Assembly (NCBI GenBank): GCA_039931065.1
Contig: JBDTSP010000001.1
Location: forward strand, 372,001-436,000
Direction: 5' to 3'
DNA from: CADEED01 sp039931065
GTDB lineage: Bacteria > Pseudomonadota > Gammaproteobacteria > Steroidobacterales > Steroidobacteraceae
DNA length: 64,000 nt
Positions 36,688 to 44,861 of this stretch are shown piece by piece. Numbering within the stretch: the first letter of the stretch is position 1; the number at the start of each line of letters is the position of its first letter. The notes under the pieces are model-generated. The model had not been told where the DNA came from. It searched no databases and saw only the letters and a list, made by a program, of their open reading frames with translations. Made by a program: the position numbers and the translations under genes.

Positions 36688-38043
36688 TCAGGTCAGGAAC
36701 AACGCGCCCAAGCCTAACAAAGTTGCGAAGCCGATGCAGTCCGTGAAGGTGGTGAGGATGACGCCCGCCGACAGGGCAGGATCGATTCGCATGCGCCGCA
36801 GCAGCAGCGGCACGATGACCCCGACGGCGGCCGCGCACAGTAGATTGATCAGCGTGGCGGCCGCGATGATCGCGGAGATCTTCCAGGTTCCGTACCAGAC
36901 AATGGTGACGCTGCCGACGATGACCGCCCAGATGATGCCGTTGAGGCCGCCGACGGCGATCTCCTTCCACAGCAGCCACTTGGCATTCACCCACTCGACC
37001 TGGCCGAGCGCGATGCCGCGGATGATGAGCGTCACGGTCTGGGTGCCGGCGATGCCACCCATGCTCGCGACGATGGGCATGAGCGCAGCCAGCGCCGCGA
37101 CTTTTTCGATCGTCCCCTCGAAGCGGCTGACGACCGCGGCAGCCATGAATGCCGTGACCAGGTTGATGCCGAGCCACACCAGCCGGCGGCGCGTTGATGG
37201 GAACACGCCCGCGAACACGTCTTCCTCGTCGTGCAGACCGGCCGCGGACATGACTTCGTGCGCCGCTTCCTCGCGAATGACGTCGACCACGTCGTCGACC
37301 GTGATGCGGCCTAACAACCGCCCGCCATCGTCAACCACCGCGGCCGACACGAGGTCGCGGTCCTGGAAGAGCTGGGCGACATCGTGCGCGGGCGTGGTGG
37401 GCGCGATGCGCTGGGCCTCGGGATCGATCAGGTCGCCCACCGTCTTTTCGGGGTCTTCGGTCAGCAACCGCGTCAGTGCCAGCGTTCCGAGATACAGGTC
37501 GTTGCGATCGACGACGAACAGCCGGTCGGTCTTGTCGGGCAATTCGCGGCGCATGCGCAGGTAACGAAGGACCACCTCGACGGTCACGTCGCCGCGCACG
37601 CTCACCGTATCGGTGTTCATGAGGCCGCCGGCGGTATCGGGCTCGAAGGCCAGCACGGTGTTCAGCCGGTCGCGGTCCTGCGCGTCCATCGACTTGACCA
37701 ACTGCATGCTCACGGCTTCGGGCAGATCGCCGACCAGGTCGGCGAGGTCGTCGAGTTCCATGTCCTCGGCGGCCGCCAGCAGTTCTTCGGCGTCCATGCC
37801 GTCGATGAACGACTGGCGCACCCCGTCGCTGAGCTCGACCAGCACGTCGCCTTCGATTTCAGGCTCGACGAAGTTCCAGACCACCTCGCGCTGCGCGGGC
37901 GGCAGCGATTCGATCAACAGCGCGATCTCGGCCGGGTGCATCCCGGCGACCATTCGTGCCGCCCCACGCCACGAACCCTCGCGCAGCGCGCCGCGTAATG
38001 CGGCGAGGCGGCGTTCTTTCGTGTGTGTGCGAGTCGCTTCCAT
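36688..38043 (-). CDS. mgtE: Magnesium transporter MgtE
   Basis: 451 residues from the ATG at 38043; the longer frame to 38097 would start inside a repeat and adds 18 residues of low value. MgtE is an Mg2+-gated channel. The N-terminal MgtE_N superhelix (HPAEIALLIESLPP), two CBS domains (residues about 140-250, with ITVDDVVDVI), and the five-helix membrane part at the end (SMGGIAGTQTVTLIIRGIA) are all there. It faces rapZ across a REPIN-like element. In other gammaproteobacteria the position next to rapZ is held by ptsN or npr genes. Confidence 0.95.
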   Translation of the reverse strand: MEATRTHTKERRLAALRGALREGSWRGAARMVAGMHPAEIALLIESLPPAQREVVWNFVEPEIEGDVLVELSDGVRQSFIDGMDAEELLAAAEDMELDDLADLVGDLPEAVSMQLVKSMDAQDRDRLNTVLAFEPDTAGGLMNTDTVSVRGDVTVEVVLRYLRMRRELPDKTDRLFVVDRNDLYLGTLALTRLLTEDPEKTVGDLIDPEAQRIAPTTPAHDVAQLFQDRDLVSAAVVDDGGRLLGRITVDDVVDVIREEAAHEVMSAAGLHDEEDVFAGVFPSTRRRLVWLGINLVTAFMAAAVVSRFEGTIEKVAALAALMPIVASMGGIAGTQTVTLIIRGIALGQVEWVNAKWLLWKEIAVGGLNGIIWAVIVGSVTIVWYGTWKISAIIAAATLINLLCAAAVGVIVPLLLRRMRIDPALSAGVILTTFTDCIGFATLLGLGALFLT

Positions 38044-38061
38044 GACGCGCGGGAGTGTAGA

Positions 38062-38173
38062 GGGGGACAGCCCCCGATTCCTAGAAAAAGGGGACACGCC
38101 TCACGCGAGTTTTCTTCCACGCCCGACCTGGCGAGGCGCGCCCCCTTTTTCCAGGAATCGGGAACCGTCCCCT
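38062..38173. repeat. REPIN-like double palindrome between rapZ and mgtE
   Basis: Arms 38062-38101 and 38134-38173 are inverted copies of each other with a few mismatches (ggggacagcccccgattcct at the start, the complement of aggaatcgggaaccgtcccc at the end). About 32 bases lie between. It is the longest member of the GGGGAC family in the window and looks like two REP units facing each other. It touches the rapZ stop codon (38172-38174) and ends 18 bases before the mgtE start. Confidence 0.85.
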
Positions 38174-39098
38174 ACGCGACGGAGCTGCCGGAAAGAGTGG
38201 GGGCGCTGGTGAGCGTGGGTGCGCGCGTGATCGAGCGCACCTCGCCGAGAGAATTGTGGCGGATCGCCACGACCGGGTGATTGTGAGACAGGCGCTCCGC
38301 AATGCGCTCGGCGAGATAGACCGAGCGATGGCGGCCGCCCGTGCAGCCGATGGCGATGGTCAGGTAGCGGCGATTTGCAGCCTGGTGCTCGGGAATCCGC
38401 GCGGTGACGAACTGCAGGATGTCGTCGCTCAGGCGCGGCACGCTGCGTTGCGCCTCGAGAAAGCGGATGACGTCGGGATCGCGGCCGGTGAGGGCGCGCA
38501 ACGATGGATCCCAGTACGGGTTTGGCAACGAACGCGCATCGAATACGAAATCGGCGTCGCCGGGAATGCCGTTCTTGAAGCCGAACGATTCGACCAGCAG
38601 CGACAACCGGCCGGAACTGCGTTTCTCCACCCGCTGGCTGATGAGTTCGCGCAGGTCGTGAACGCCCATGCGCGAAGTATCGACCACCAGGTCAGCGGCG
38701 TTGAGGATGGGCTCGAGTAACCGCCGTTCGATGGCGATGGCTTCCTTGAGCGAAACATGGTCGGTGCTGATCGGGTGCTTGCGGCGCGTCTCGGCGAAGC
38801 GGCGCAGCAGCTCATCGTCGTTGGCGAGCAGGAACACGATTTCGCACTGTATGCCGCTCTTCTTCAGCTCGTCGATGAGCGGCGGCACGGTTTCGATTTC
38901 GGCCGCCGCATTGCGGGCATCGACACCCACCGCTGCGCGCGAGTACTGCGACTCGTTGCCACGCAGCGTGTGGGAGATGAACGGCTTCAGCAGGGCGGCC
39001 GGAATGTTGTCGACGCAATAGAACCCGGCGTCTTCGAGCATGTGTAACGCCACGCTCTTGCCGGATCCGGACAGCCCGCTGACGAGGATGAGCCGCAT
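38172..39098 (-). CDS. rapZ: RNase adapter protein RapZ
   Basis: 308 residues. The N-terminal P-loop reads GLSGSGKSVALHMLED, then VDNIPAAL and the family's FGFKNGIP; the C-terminal half has IGCTGGRHRSVY, which matches the sugar- and RNA-binding domain. RapZ guides RNase E to GlmY/GlmZ RNAs in enterics to set GlmS levels. Here hpf ends only eight bases upstream, without the ptsN and npr genes that sit around rapZ in many gammaproteobacteria. Confidence 0.97.
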   Translation of the reverse strand: MRLILVSGLSGSGKSVALHMLEDAGFYCVDNIPAALLKPFISHTLRGNESQYSRAAVGVDARNAAAEIETVPPLIDELKKSGIQCEIVFLLANDDELLRRFAETRRKHPISTDHVSLKEAIAIERRLLEPILNAADLVVDTSRMGVHDLRELISQRVEKRSSGRLSLLVESFGFKNGIPGDADFVFDARSLPNPYWDPSLRALTGRDPDVIRFLEAQRSVPRLSDDILQFVTARIPEHQAANRRYLTIAIGCTGGRHRSVYLAERIAERLSHNHPVVAIRHNSLGEVRSITRAPTLTSAPTLSGSSVA

Positions 39099-39106
39099 GT
39101 GCGTCT

Positions 39107-39427
39107 TCAGGTCCTCACGGCTTTGCGCGCTTCCGCGGCATGTTTGTCGGCCTTCATTTCCTTGTGCTTGATGACGCGGCGGTCGAGCTTGTCGGCCAGC
39201 AGGTCGATGGCGGCGTACATGTCTTCCTGGATGGCATCGGCATGGATGGAGTTGCCACGCACGTGCAAAGTGGCTTCGGCCTTCTGTTGAAGTTTCTCAA
39301 CCGTCAAAACGCAATGCACGTCGATTACATGGTCGAAATGACGGGAAATACGTTCGAGCTTCTTTTCGACGTATGAGCGCATCGACGCGGTGACTTCGAC
39401 GTGGTGACCGGAAAGCGACAATTGCAT
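39107..39427 (-). CDS. hpf: Ribosome hibernation promoting factor, short form
   Basis: 106 residues with the HPF/YfiA fold: MQLSLSGHHVEVTASMRSYVE at the start and the basic RISRHF and DKLDRRVIKHK at the end. It binds the 30S decoding centre in starved cells. Short type, without the dimerisation domain of long HPF. Co-directional with rpoN (47-base gap) and rapZ (8-base gap). Confidence 0.96.
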   Translation of the reverse strand: MQLSLSGHHVEVTASMRSYVEKKLERISRHFDHVIDVHCVLTVEKLQQKAEATLHVRGNSIHADAIQEDMYAAIDLLADKLDRRVIKHKEMKADKHAAEARKAVRT

Positions 39428-39474
39428 GATTCGTCTCCTTTTTTGGCCTATCTACTTTGATGCTGCAGAATTTC

Positions 39475-40914
39475 TCAACGGTTGCCGGCTGCCTTGGCCT
39501 TGCGTTCGTTCGAAGGCGCGAGCCCGAGCGCTTCGCGATATTTCGCGACGGTGCGGCGGGCCACGGCGATGCCTTCTCCGGAAAGAAGTTCGGCGATGCG
39601 GCTGTCGGACAGCGGATTGCCGGTGTCTTCTTCCTTGATGAGCTTGCGGATCTTGGCGCGCACCGCGGTGGATGACGCGCCGCCGCCATCGGCGGCCTCG
39701 ACCTGGCTCGAGAAGAAATACTTGAGTTCGAACACGCCGCGCGGCGTGTGCATGTATTTGCTGGACGTGACGCGCGAGATGGTGGACTCGTGCATGTCGA
39801 TGGCCTGGGCTATGTCCTTGAGGATCATCGGCCGCATGCTTTCCTCGCCGTGTTCGAGGAACGCGGACTGGCGCTCGACGATGCTGCGCGCGACCTTCAT
39901 GAGCGTCTCGTTGCGGATCTCGAGGCTCTTGAGCAGCCAGCGCGCCTCCTGCAGTTGCGCGCGCATGGATGAATGTCCGGCGCCGCGTCCGAGCATGTCG
40001 GCGTAACTCTGGTTGAGCCGCACGCGCGGCAGCGTCGAACTGTTCACTTCCACGGTCCAGCCCCGATCGGTGCGGCGCACGAACACATCGGGCACGACGT
40101 ATTCGGCCTTGGCGCTCGAAACGGTCGATCCGGGACGCGGATGCAGTCCGCGCACCAGTGCCACTGCCTGCGCCAGTTCGTCGTCCGACGCGGAAAGTTC
40201 ACGGCGCAGCAGTGTGAGCTCGCGGTCAGCGAGCAGATCGAGATGTTTGTCGGCGATGGCGAGCGCCAGGCGCAGGCCGGGAGTGTCCGGATGCAACGTG
40301 CGCAGCTGCAGCGTCAGGCATTCGCCTAGATTGCGTGCACCGACTCCGGCCGGGTCGAGAGTCTGTACGAGTTTGAGGACACGCTCGACTTCGCTGGCGT
40401 CAGCCGTGACTTCGGGCAGCAGCGTCTTCGCCACTTCGTCGAGCGGCTCGGTGATGTAGCCGTCGTCCTTGATTGCATCGACGATGGCGCGCGCGATCGC
40501 GAGCTCGCGCGGCGCGAGGTTGGCATATTCGAGCTGGCCGACGAGGTGATCCTGCAGCGAGAGCGTGACGTCGTCGGCGACTTCGGAGGCGCGCTCGTCG
40601 TCGTCGCGCCAGGAATCGGAACCGGCGCTGCGTTCGCTCCAGTTGTCTTCGACGACTTCGGCTTCGACGGTGACTTCGGGCGCCGGCGCGGCATCGACGC
40701 GCTTCTCCTCCGGCATCGGATGCGGTTCGAGCGCTTCGAACGTGCCGGTGGCGTCGTATTCGTCCACGGGCTCGAGCATCACGTTGCTTTCGAGCTGTTC
40801 GCGGATGTGCGCCTGCAGCTCCATGGCAGGCATTTGCAGGAGGCGGATAGCCTGCTGCAGCTGCGGGGTCATGGTCAGTGTCTGACCCAGCTTCAGCTGC
40901 AATGACGGCTTCAT
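39475..40914 (-). CDS. rpoN: RNA polymerase sigma-54 factor
   Basis: 479 residues from the ATG at 40914 (an adjacent ATG at 40917 is equally possible). Region I begins KLGQTLTMTPQLQQAIRLLQ, the glutamine-rich activator-contact part; the core-binding region and the long acidic region II follow, and the RpoN box ARRTVAKYRE is near the C-terminus. It lies 70 bases downstream of lptB in an AT-rich spacer with a small hairpin. Sigma-54 needs an activator with GAFTGA; the only NtrC-type protein in this window lacks that loop. Confidence 0.98.
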   Translation of the reverse strand: MKPSLQLKLGQTLTMTPQLQQAIRLLQMPAMELQAHIREQLESNVMLEPVDEYDATGTFEALEPHPMPEEKRVDAAPAPEVTVEAEVVEDNWSERSAGSDSWRDDDERASEVADDVTLSLQDHLVGQLEYANLAPRELAIARAIVDAIKDDGYITEPLDEVAKTLLPEVTADASEVERVLKLVQTLDPAGVGARNLGECLTLQLRTLHPDTPGLRLALAIADKHLDLLADRELTLLRRELSASDDELAQAVALVRGLHPRPGSTVSSAKAEYVVPDVFVRRTDRGWTVEVNSSTLPRVRLNQSYADMLGRGAGHSSMRAQLQEARWLLKSLEIRNETLMKVARSIVERQSAFLEHGEESMRPMILKDIAQAIDMHESTISRVTSSKYMHTPRGVFELKYFFSSQVEAADGGGASSTAVRAKIRKLIKEEDTGNPLSDSRIAELLSGEGIAVARRTVAKYREALGLAPSNERKAKAAGNR

Positions 40915-40947
40915 CATCGACACGGGCGGAGGTGCCCCCAACGCTAT

Positions 40948-40965
40948 GAAAAAAATGGTTTTTTC
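40948..40965. other. AT-rich hairpin between lptB and rpoN
   Basis: Seven-bp inverted repeat, gaaaaaa at 40948-40954 and ttttttc at 40959-40965 with a four-base loop. It stands out in a region of high GC content. It could be a weak terminator after lptB or part of an rpoN promoter; I cannot tell which. Confidence 0.4.
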
Positions 40966-40984
40966 CGACGTGCCCTGAAGGCTG

Positions 40985-41710
40985 CTACATGCGGAAAGAC
41001 TGGCCCAAGTACACCTCACGGACTTGGGGGTTGGCAAGGATTTCCTCAGAAGAACCGGATGCAATTACGGTTCCTCCGGAAACGATGTAAGCGCGACCGC
41101 AAACACCTAAGGTTTCTCTGACGTTATGGTCGGTGATGAGCACGCCAATGCCCTTGTCGGTGAGCTCCGTCATGATCCTCTGGATGTCGATGACCGAGAG
41201 CGGATCCACGCCCGCAAATGGTTCATCGAGCAGCACAAAACGGGGCTCGGCAGCCAGCGCACGCGCTATTTCGACGCGGCGGCGTTCGCCACCCGACAGC
41301 GCCATGCCGAGACTCTTGCGGACATGCGCGATGCGCAGCTCGCCCAGGATCTGCTCGAGCCGCTCCTGGCGGCCGGTCTCATCGAGATTTTCACGCGTCT
41401 CGAGGATCGCCATCACGTTGTCTTCGACCGTCAACTTGCGGAAAACCGAAGCTTCCTGCGGTAAATATCCGATGCCAGCGTGCGCGCGCTGGTGCATCGC
41501 CAGATGCGTGATGTCGCGATCGTCGATGGTGACCGTCCCTCTATCGGGTGGAACGAGGCCTACGATCATGTAGAACGCGGTGGTCTTGCCGGCACCGTTC
41601 GGGCCTAACAAACCCACGATCTGGCCGCTCGCAACTTCGACGGAGAGATCGGAGATGACCTGGCGTTTCTTGTAACTCTTGGCGAGATGGGAGGCGCGTA
41701 AGACGCTCAT
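40985..41710 (-). CDS. lptB: LPS export ABC transporter ATPase
   Basis: 241 residues from the ATG at 41710. Walker A GPNGAGKTT, Q-loop LPQEAS, signature LSGGERRR, Walker B FVLLDEPF and the switch histidine in ITDHNV are present. LptB drives lipopolysaccharide out of the inner membrane with LptFG, which are not in the window. ATG and lptA stop overlap by four bases. Conserved NVRETLGVCGRAYI fits LptB, not a generic ABC ATPase. Confidence 0.98.
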   Translation of the reverse strand: MSVLRASHLAKSYKKRQVISDLSVEVASGQIVGLLGPNGAGKTTAFYMIVGLVPPDRGTVTIDDRDITHLAMHQRAHAGIGYLPQEASVFRKLTVEDNVMAILETRENLDETGRQERLEQILGELRIAHVRKSLGMALSGGERRRVEIARALAAEPRFVLLDEPFAGVDPLSVIDIQRIMTELTDKGIGVLITDHNVRETLGVCGRAYIVSGGTVIASGSSEEILANPQVREVYLGQSFRM

Positions 41711-42384
41711 GGTTTCTTGTCCGGCGCCTGCTTCGTGCACGGGCCGCCGGAACCTGATTCCGTCTTCGGCTGGATCGTGATGATGATGCGGTCACCGGCG
41801 GTTTGCGTCGTGCTGGTTCGGGACTGGCCTTCCACTTTCTGCTGGAGGATGTTGTAGACCAGCTGCTTGCCCGTGATCTCGTTGCAGCCGTCGGACAACC
41901 AGGCGTTTTCACGCAAGCTGATGCGCCCGCCGAGTGCTTCGTACGCGATCGTGTTGGCGTGGCCGCGCGAGGTCTTGCCGTCTTCGCCGTGTTGTTCGAA
42001 TTCGGCCGGCTTGCCCGTGACGACGGCCTCCGAGATGAGGTTGTTGCGGAATTCGACCACGGCCTTGTCGGAGCTCAGATTCCCGCCGTTCGCCTGGATG
42101 CGCACCTTGCCGGAGAACGTCCAGCGGCTGTTCTCGAAGGCGATGCCGCCGGTCGAGCGCGCCTCGGCCGCCTCGATGCGGTTGTCGCACTGGCGGATAG
42201 TCACGTCGCGCAGCACGGTAGTCTCGCTGCGGTAGTTGATCTCGACCGGTTTGGCCTCGACCACGATCGCCGGATTGGCGCAGGCGGCGTCCAGCGTCGC
42301 TGCGCGGGCGCCCCCGCCTAACAATCCGACGGCGAGCGCGGCGCACAGGCGCAAGAAGGTATTACTTGTTCGAGAAACTGCCAT
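41707..42384 (-). CDS. lptA: LPS transport periplasmic protein LptA
   Basis: 225 residues with a signal peptide (LCAALAVGLLGGGARAA). The OstA-like beta-jellyroll is seen in YRSETTVLRDVTI, GKVRIQANGGNLSSDKAVV and GHANTIAYEALGGRI. Forms the periplasmic bridge that carries LPS from LptC to LptD. Overlaps lptC by 23 bases and lptB by four, so the three are co-translated. The C-terminus has a loop-like end with Cys and Lys (GPCTKQAPDKKP). Confidence 0.93.
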   Translation of the reverse strand: MAVSRTSNTFLRLCAALAVGLLGGGARAATLDAACANPAIVVEAKPVEINYRSETTVLRDVTIRQCDNRIEAAEARSTGGIAFENSRWTFSGKVRIQANGGNLSSDKAVVEFRNNLISEAVVTGKPAEFEQHGEDGKTSRGHANTIAYEALGGRISLRENAWLSDGCNEITGKQLVYNILQQKVEGQSRTSTTQTAGDRIIITIQPKTESGSGGPCTKQAPDKKP

Positions 42385-42973
42385 GTACTTCGGATTCTAG
42401 ACGCAGGGTGCCGGCCTTCAAGTCGGCCTGCATGCCGACCGCATCGAGATCGTGTCCCGCCCAGCTCAGTTTCACCGGCGCGCTGGTCTCGAGGTATTCG
42501 GTCGGCGTGTTGATACGCATGTTATCCGTGCTCAACACGAGCGGGGCGCCCGAACCGGGCGCGTGACCGGTCACGACCACGTTGCCGGTGAGCTGAACAT
42601 CGTCGCCGTCGGCACGCACCTGCCCGCGATCGGACTTGAGGTGCCAGACCTCGCCGGCTGCCTTGTCCGGCGGTAGCTTTTCGCCCGGCACGGTGCCTTG
42701 CGCCCCGGGGTGATAGTCCATGTCGAGAGCTTCGAGATCGATGACTCCGGATTCGCCCTGTTGGCGGATGACCTTGGCATTGAGCCGGTAACGCTCGCGC
42801 CCGTCGTACCCGGTCTCTATGACTTCGGCATCCAGCGCGGCATAACCGGGATCGGGGAGTGGAGTGGTCGCATCCGCCTCCGTATCGCCACGACCCGCGC
42901 GGCCGATGAAATAGGCGCCGGCGATGACGGCCATCACCAACACGTAGCCGAAAGTGCGCGACCAGGACTTCAT
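42362..42973 (-). CDS. lptC: LPS export protein LptC
   Basis: 203 residues from the ATG at 42973. One N-terminal membrane segment (residues 8-25), then the LptC periplasmic domain (LDAEVIETGYDGRERYRLNAK, WHLKSDRGQVRADGDDV, LTGNVVVTG). Anchors LptA to the LptBFG complex. Starts with a four-base overlap with kdsC. Confidence 0.94.
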   Translation of the reverse strand: MKSWSRTFGYVLVMAVIAGAYFIGRAGRGDTEADATTPLPDPGYAALDAEVIETGYDGRERYRLNAKVIRQQGESGVIDLEALDMDYHPGAQGTVPGEKLPPDKAAGEVWHLKSDRGQVRADGDDVQLTGNVVVTGHAPGSGAPLVLSTDNMRINTPTEYLETSAPVKLSWAGHDLDAVGMQADLKAGTLRLESEVHGSFSNK

Positions 42974-43479
42974 CCGCGCAACCGGCGCGCTTCGAGCAGC
43001 CAGTCGCAGACTTCGCGCACCGCACCGTGTCCGCCCGGCCGCGAGGTGACGAGGTGCGCCGCGGCCAGCGCATCGGCATGTGCATCGGCCACCGCAATGG
43101 CCAACCCCGCCACCCGCAGGATTGCCGCGTCGGGCGTGTCGTCGCCAACGCAGGCGCATTGTTCGAGCGTCACGTCGCGCGCCCTCACGAGGCGCGTGAG
43201 CGCGGCGAGTTTGTCGGTTGCGCCCTGCACGACGTGTTTGATGCCCAGTTCGCGGGCGCGGCGCGCGACCGCCGCCGACTTGCGCCCCGAGATGATCGCC
43301 ACGGTGACGCCGGCGGCGCTCACCTGCTTGATACCGTGTCCGTCGCGCACGTGGAAAGTCTTGAGCGATTCGCCCTTCGCGCCGTAGAACAGCCGCCCAT
43401 CGGTGAGAACCCCGTCCACATCGAGCACCAGCAACTGCACGCGGCGCAGGGCCGGGTGGAAACTCGCGACCTCGCTCAC
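42970..43479 (-). CDS. kdsC: 3-deoxy-D-manno-octulosonate-8-phosphate phosphatase
   Basis: 169 residues, HAD superfamily type C0. Motif I is LLVLDVDGVLTDG, motif II threonine/serine region IISGRKSAA, and motif III VGDDTPDAAILR. Removes the phosphate from KDO 8-phosphate in LPS inner-core synthesis. Four-base overlaps with kdsD and lptC. Confidence 0.97.
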   Translation of the reverse strand: MSEVASFHPALRRVQLLVLDVDGVLTDGRLFYGAKGESLKTFHVRDGHGIKQVSAAGVTVAIISGRKSAAVARRARELGIKHVVQGATDKLAALTRLVRARDVTLEQCACVGDDTPDAAILRVAGLAIAVADAHADALAAAHLVTSRPGGHGAVREVCDWLLEARRLRG

Positions 43480-44462
43480 AGGACTCCGGCGCGCAGCAGG
43501 TCGTGCACGTTGAGCGCACCGACCAGCGCGCCCGCCGCATCGGTGACGGGCAGGGCGGTGATGCGATGTTTTTCCATCAGGTGAGCCGCTTCCGCCGCGA
43601 GTTCGCTGGCCGCGACGCGTTTGCCGGGCGAATTCATCACTTCACGCATGGTCACGGCGTGGACGTCGGCGCGGCGGTCGAGCACGCGGCGCAGGTCGCC
43701 GTCGGTGAAGACGCCGAGCAACTTGCCGGCCTCGACGACGGCGCACATGCCGAGGCCTTTCTTCGACATGACCACCAGGCCCTCGGCGAGCACGGTCTGT
43801 GGACTAACTATTGGCAGATCGTCGCCGCTGCGCATGACGTCGGCAACGTGCAACAGCAGCTTGCGTCCGAGCGCGCCGCCGGGATGCGAGCGGGCGAAAT
43901 CCTGCGGCGTGAAGCCGCGCGCCTCGAGCAGCGCCACGGCCAACGCGTCGCCGAGCGCCAGCGTCGCGGTGGTGCTGGCGGTGGGCGCGAGATTGAGAGG
44001 GCAGGCTTCTTCATCGACGCTGACGTCGAGATGCACGCTGGCGGCCCGCGCCAGCGTCGACTTCGGATTCCCGGTGACCGCGATGATGGGAACGCCCAGC
44101 CGGGAGAGGTGCGGGATCAGCAGCAGCACCTCGGCGGTTTCGCCGGAATTGGACAACGCCAGCAATACGTCGCTGCGCGTGATCATGCCGATGTCGCCGT
44201 GGCTGGCTTCGGCGGCATGCATGAAGAAGGAGGGGGTGCCCGTCGAAGCCAGGGTCGCGGCAATCTTGCCGGCAATGTGGCCGGACTTGCCCATCCCGGT
44301 GATGATGACCCTGCCCGGGCAGAGGAGGCAAATCTCGCAGGCGCGCGCGAAGCCTGCATCGAGCCGCGGGATCAGCGCCGACAGCGCCCGACCTTCGATC
44401 TCGATGGCCCGGCGGCCCGCGGCGATGAGCGAGGCCGGATCGGGTTTGACCTGGGCATTCAT
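43476..44462 (-). CDS. kdsD: Arabinose-5-phosphate isomerase (KdsD type)
   Basis: 328 residues from the ATG at 44462. An SIS domain (GMGKSGHIAGKIAATLAS, then LALSNSGETAEVL) and two CBS domains at the C-terminus (from about residue 200) match KdsD, which makes D-arabinose 5-phosphate for KDO synthesis. ORF extension upstream is not expected because ibaG starts nearby on the other strand. First gene of the minus-strand LPS cluster. Confidence 0.96.
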   Translation of the reverse strand: MNAQVKPDPASLIAAGRRAIEIEGRALSALIPRLDAGFARACEICLLCPGRVIITGMGKSGHIAGKIAATLASTGTPSFFMHAAEASHGDIGMITRSDVLLALSNSGETAEVLLLIPHLSRLGVPIIAVTGNPKSTLARAASVHLDVSVDEEACPLNLAPTASTTATLALGDALAVALLEARGFTPQDFARSHPGGALGRKLLLHVADVMRSGDDLPIVSPQTVLAEGLVVMSKKGLGMCAVVEAGKLLGVFTDGDLRRVLDRRADVHAVTMREVMNSPGKRVAASELAAEAAHLMEKHRITALPVTDAAGALVGALNVHDLLRAGVL

Positions 44463-44489
44463 GCAGGAATCATAACGCTTAAGGTCCGC

Positions 44490-44495
44490 TAAGAT
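44490..44495 (+). promoter_or_regulatory. Possible -10 element right at the ibaG start
   Basis: TAAGAT ends seven bases before the ibaG ATG with a GC-rich stretch (cgcgcc) between; if active, transcription would begin at or next to the start codon and the mRNA would be leaderless. No good -35 was seen. Confidence 0.3.
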
Positions 44496-44501
44496 CGCGC
44501 C

Positions 44502-44753
44502 ATGAACTCCAACGTCATGACCCCCGAACGCGTCGCCGAGCTGATTCGCGGCGGATTGCCAGGTGCCACCGTCAGCGTGGAATCCGACGACAACACCCAT
44601 TTCGCGACGCGGGTGGTTTCGGCAAATTTCGAGGGCAAGCGGGCCATCGCCCGTCATCAGCTCATCTACCAGACGCTCGGTGCCCTCATGGGGCGGGAGA
44701 TCCATGCGTTGTCGATCGAAGCGTTGACGCCGGCCGAGTACTCCGCGAAATAG
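44502..44753 (+). CDS. ibaG: BolA family iron-metabolism protein, IbaG type
   Basis: 83 residues. BolA fold with a conserved histidine in RAIARHQLIYQTLG (residue about 52) and the IVxxxF-like VVSANFEGKR; IbaG binds the monothiol glutaredoxin Fe-S cluster. It stands divergent from kdsD and upstream of murA, the same place it has in related genomes. No Shine-Dalgarno sequence is visible. Confidence 0.92.
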   Translation: MNSNVMTPERVAELIRGGLPGATVSVESDDNTHFATRVVSANFEGKRAIARHQLIYQTLGALMGREIHALSIEALTPAEYSAK

Positions 44754-44768
44754 ATGGCGCGGTGGGAA

Positions 44769-44850
44769 GAGGGGTCAGACCCCTTTTCTATCATCCGTCC
44801 GCGAGATATTTGCTAGTTTTCGCACTCCCAAAAATGGGGTCAGACCCCTC
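44769..44850. repeat. REP-like element before murA
   Basis: Two near-palindromes (ggggtcagacccc) at 44771-44783 and 44836-44848 in inverted orientation flanking about 50 bases with the core tgctag. It is the GGGGTC variant of the family seen elsewhere. It lies directly upstream of the murA GTG (44862), leaving no clear ribosome binding site. Confidence 0.75.
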
Positions 44851-44861
44851 CGAGACTCTCC

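Noticed and set aside
36688..38097. Longer mgtE start at 38097
   Set aside because: The added 18 codons lie inside a REPIN-like element, and the family starts near the ATG at 38043.
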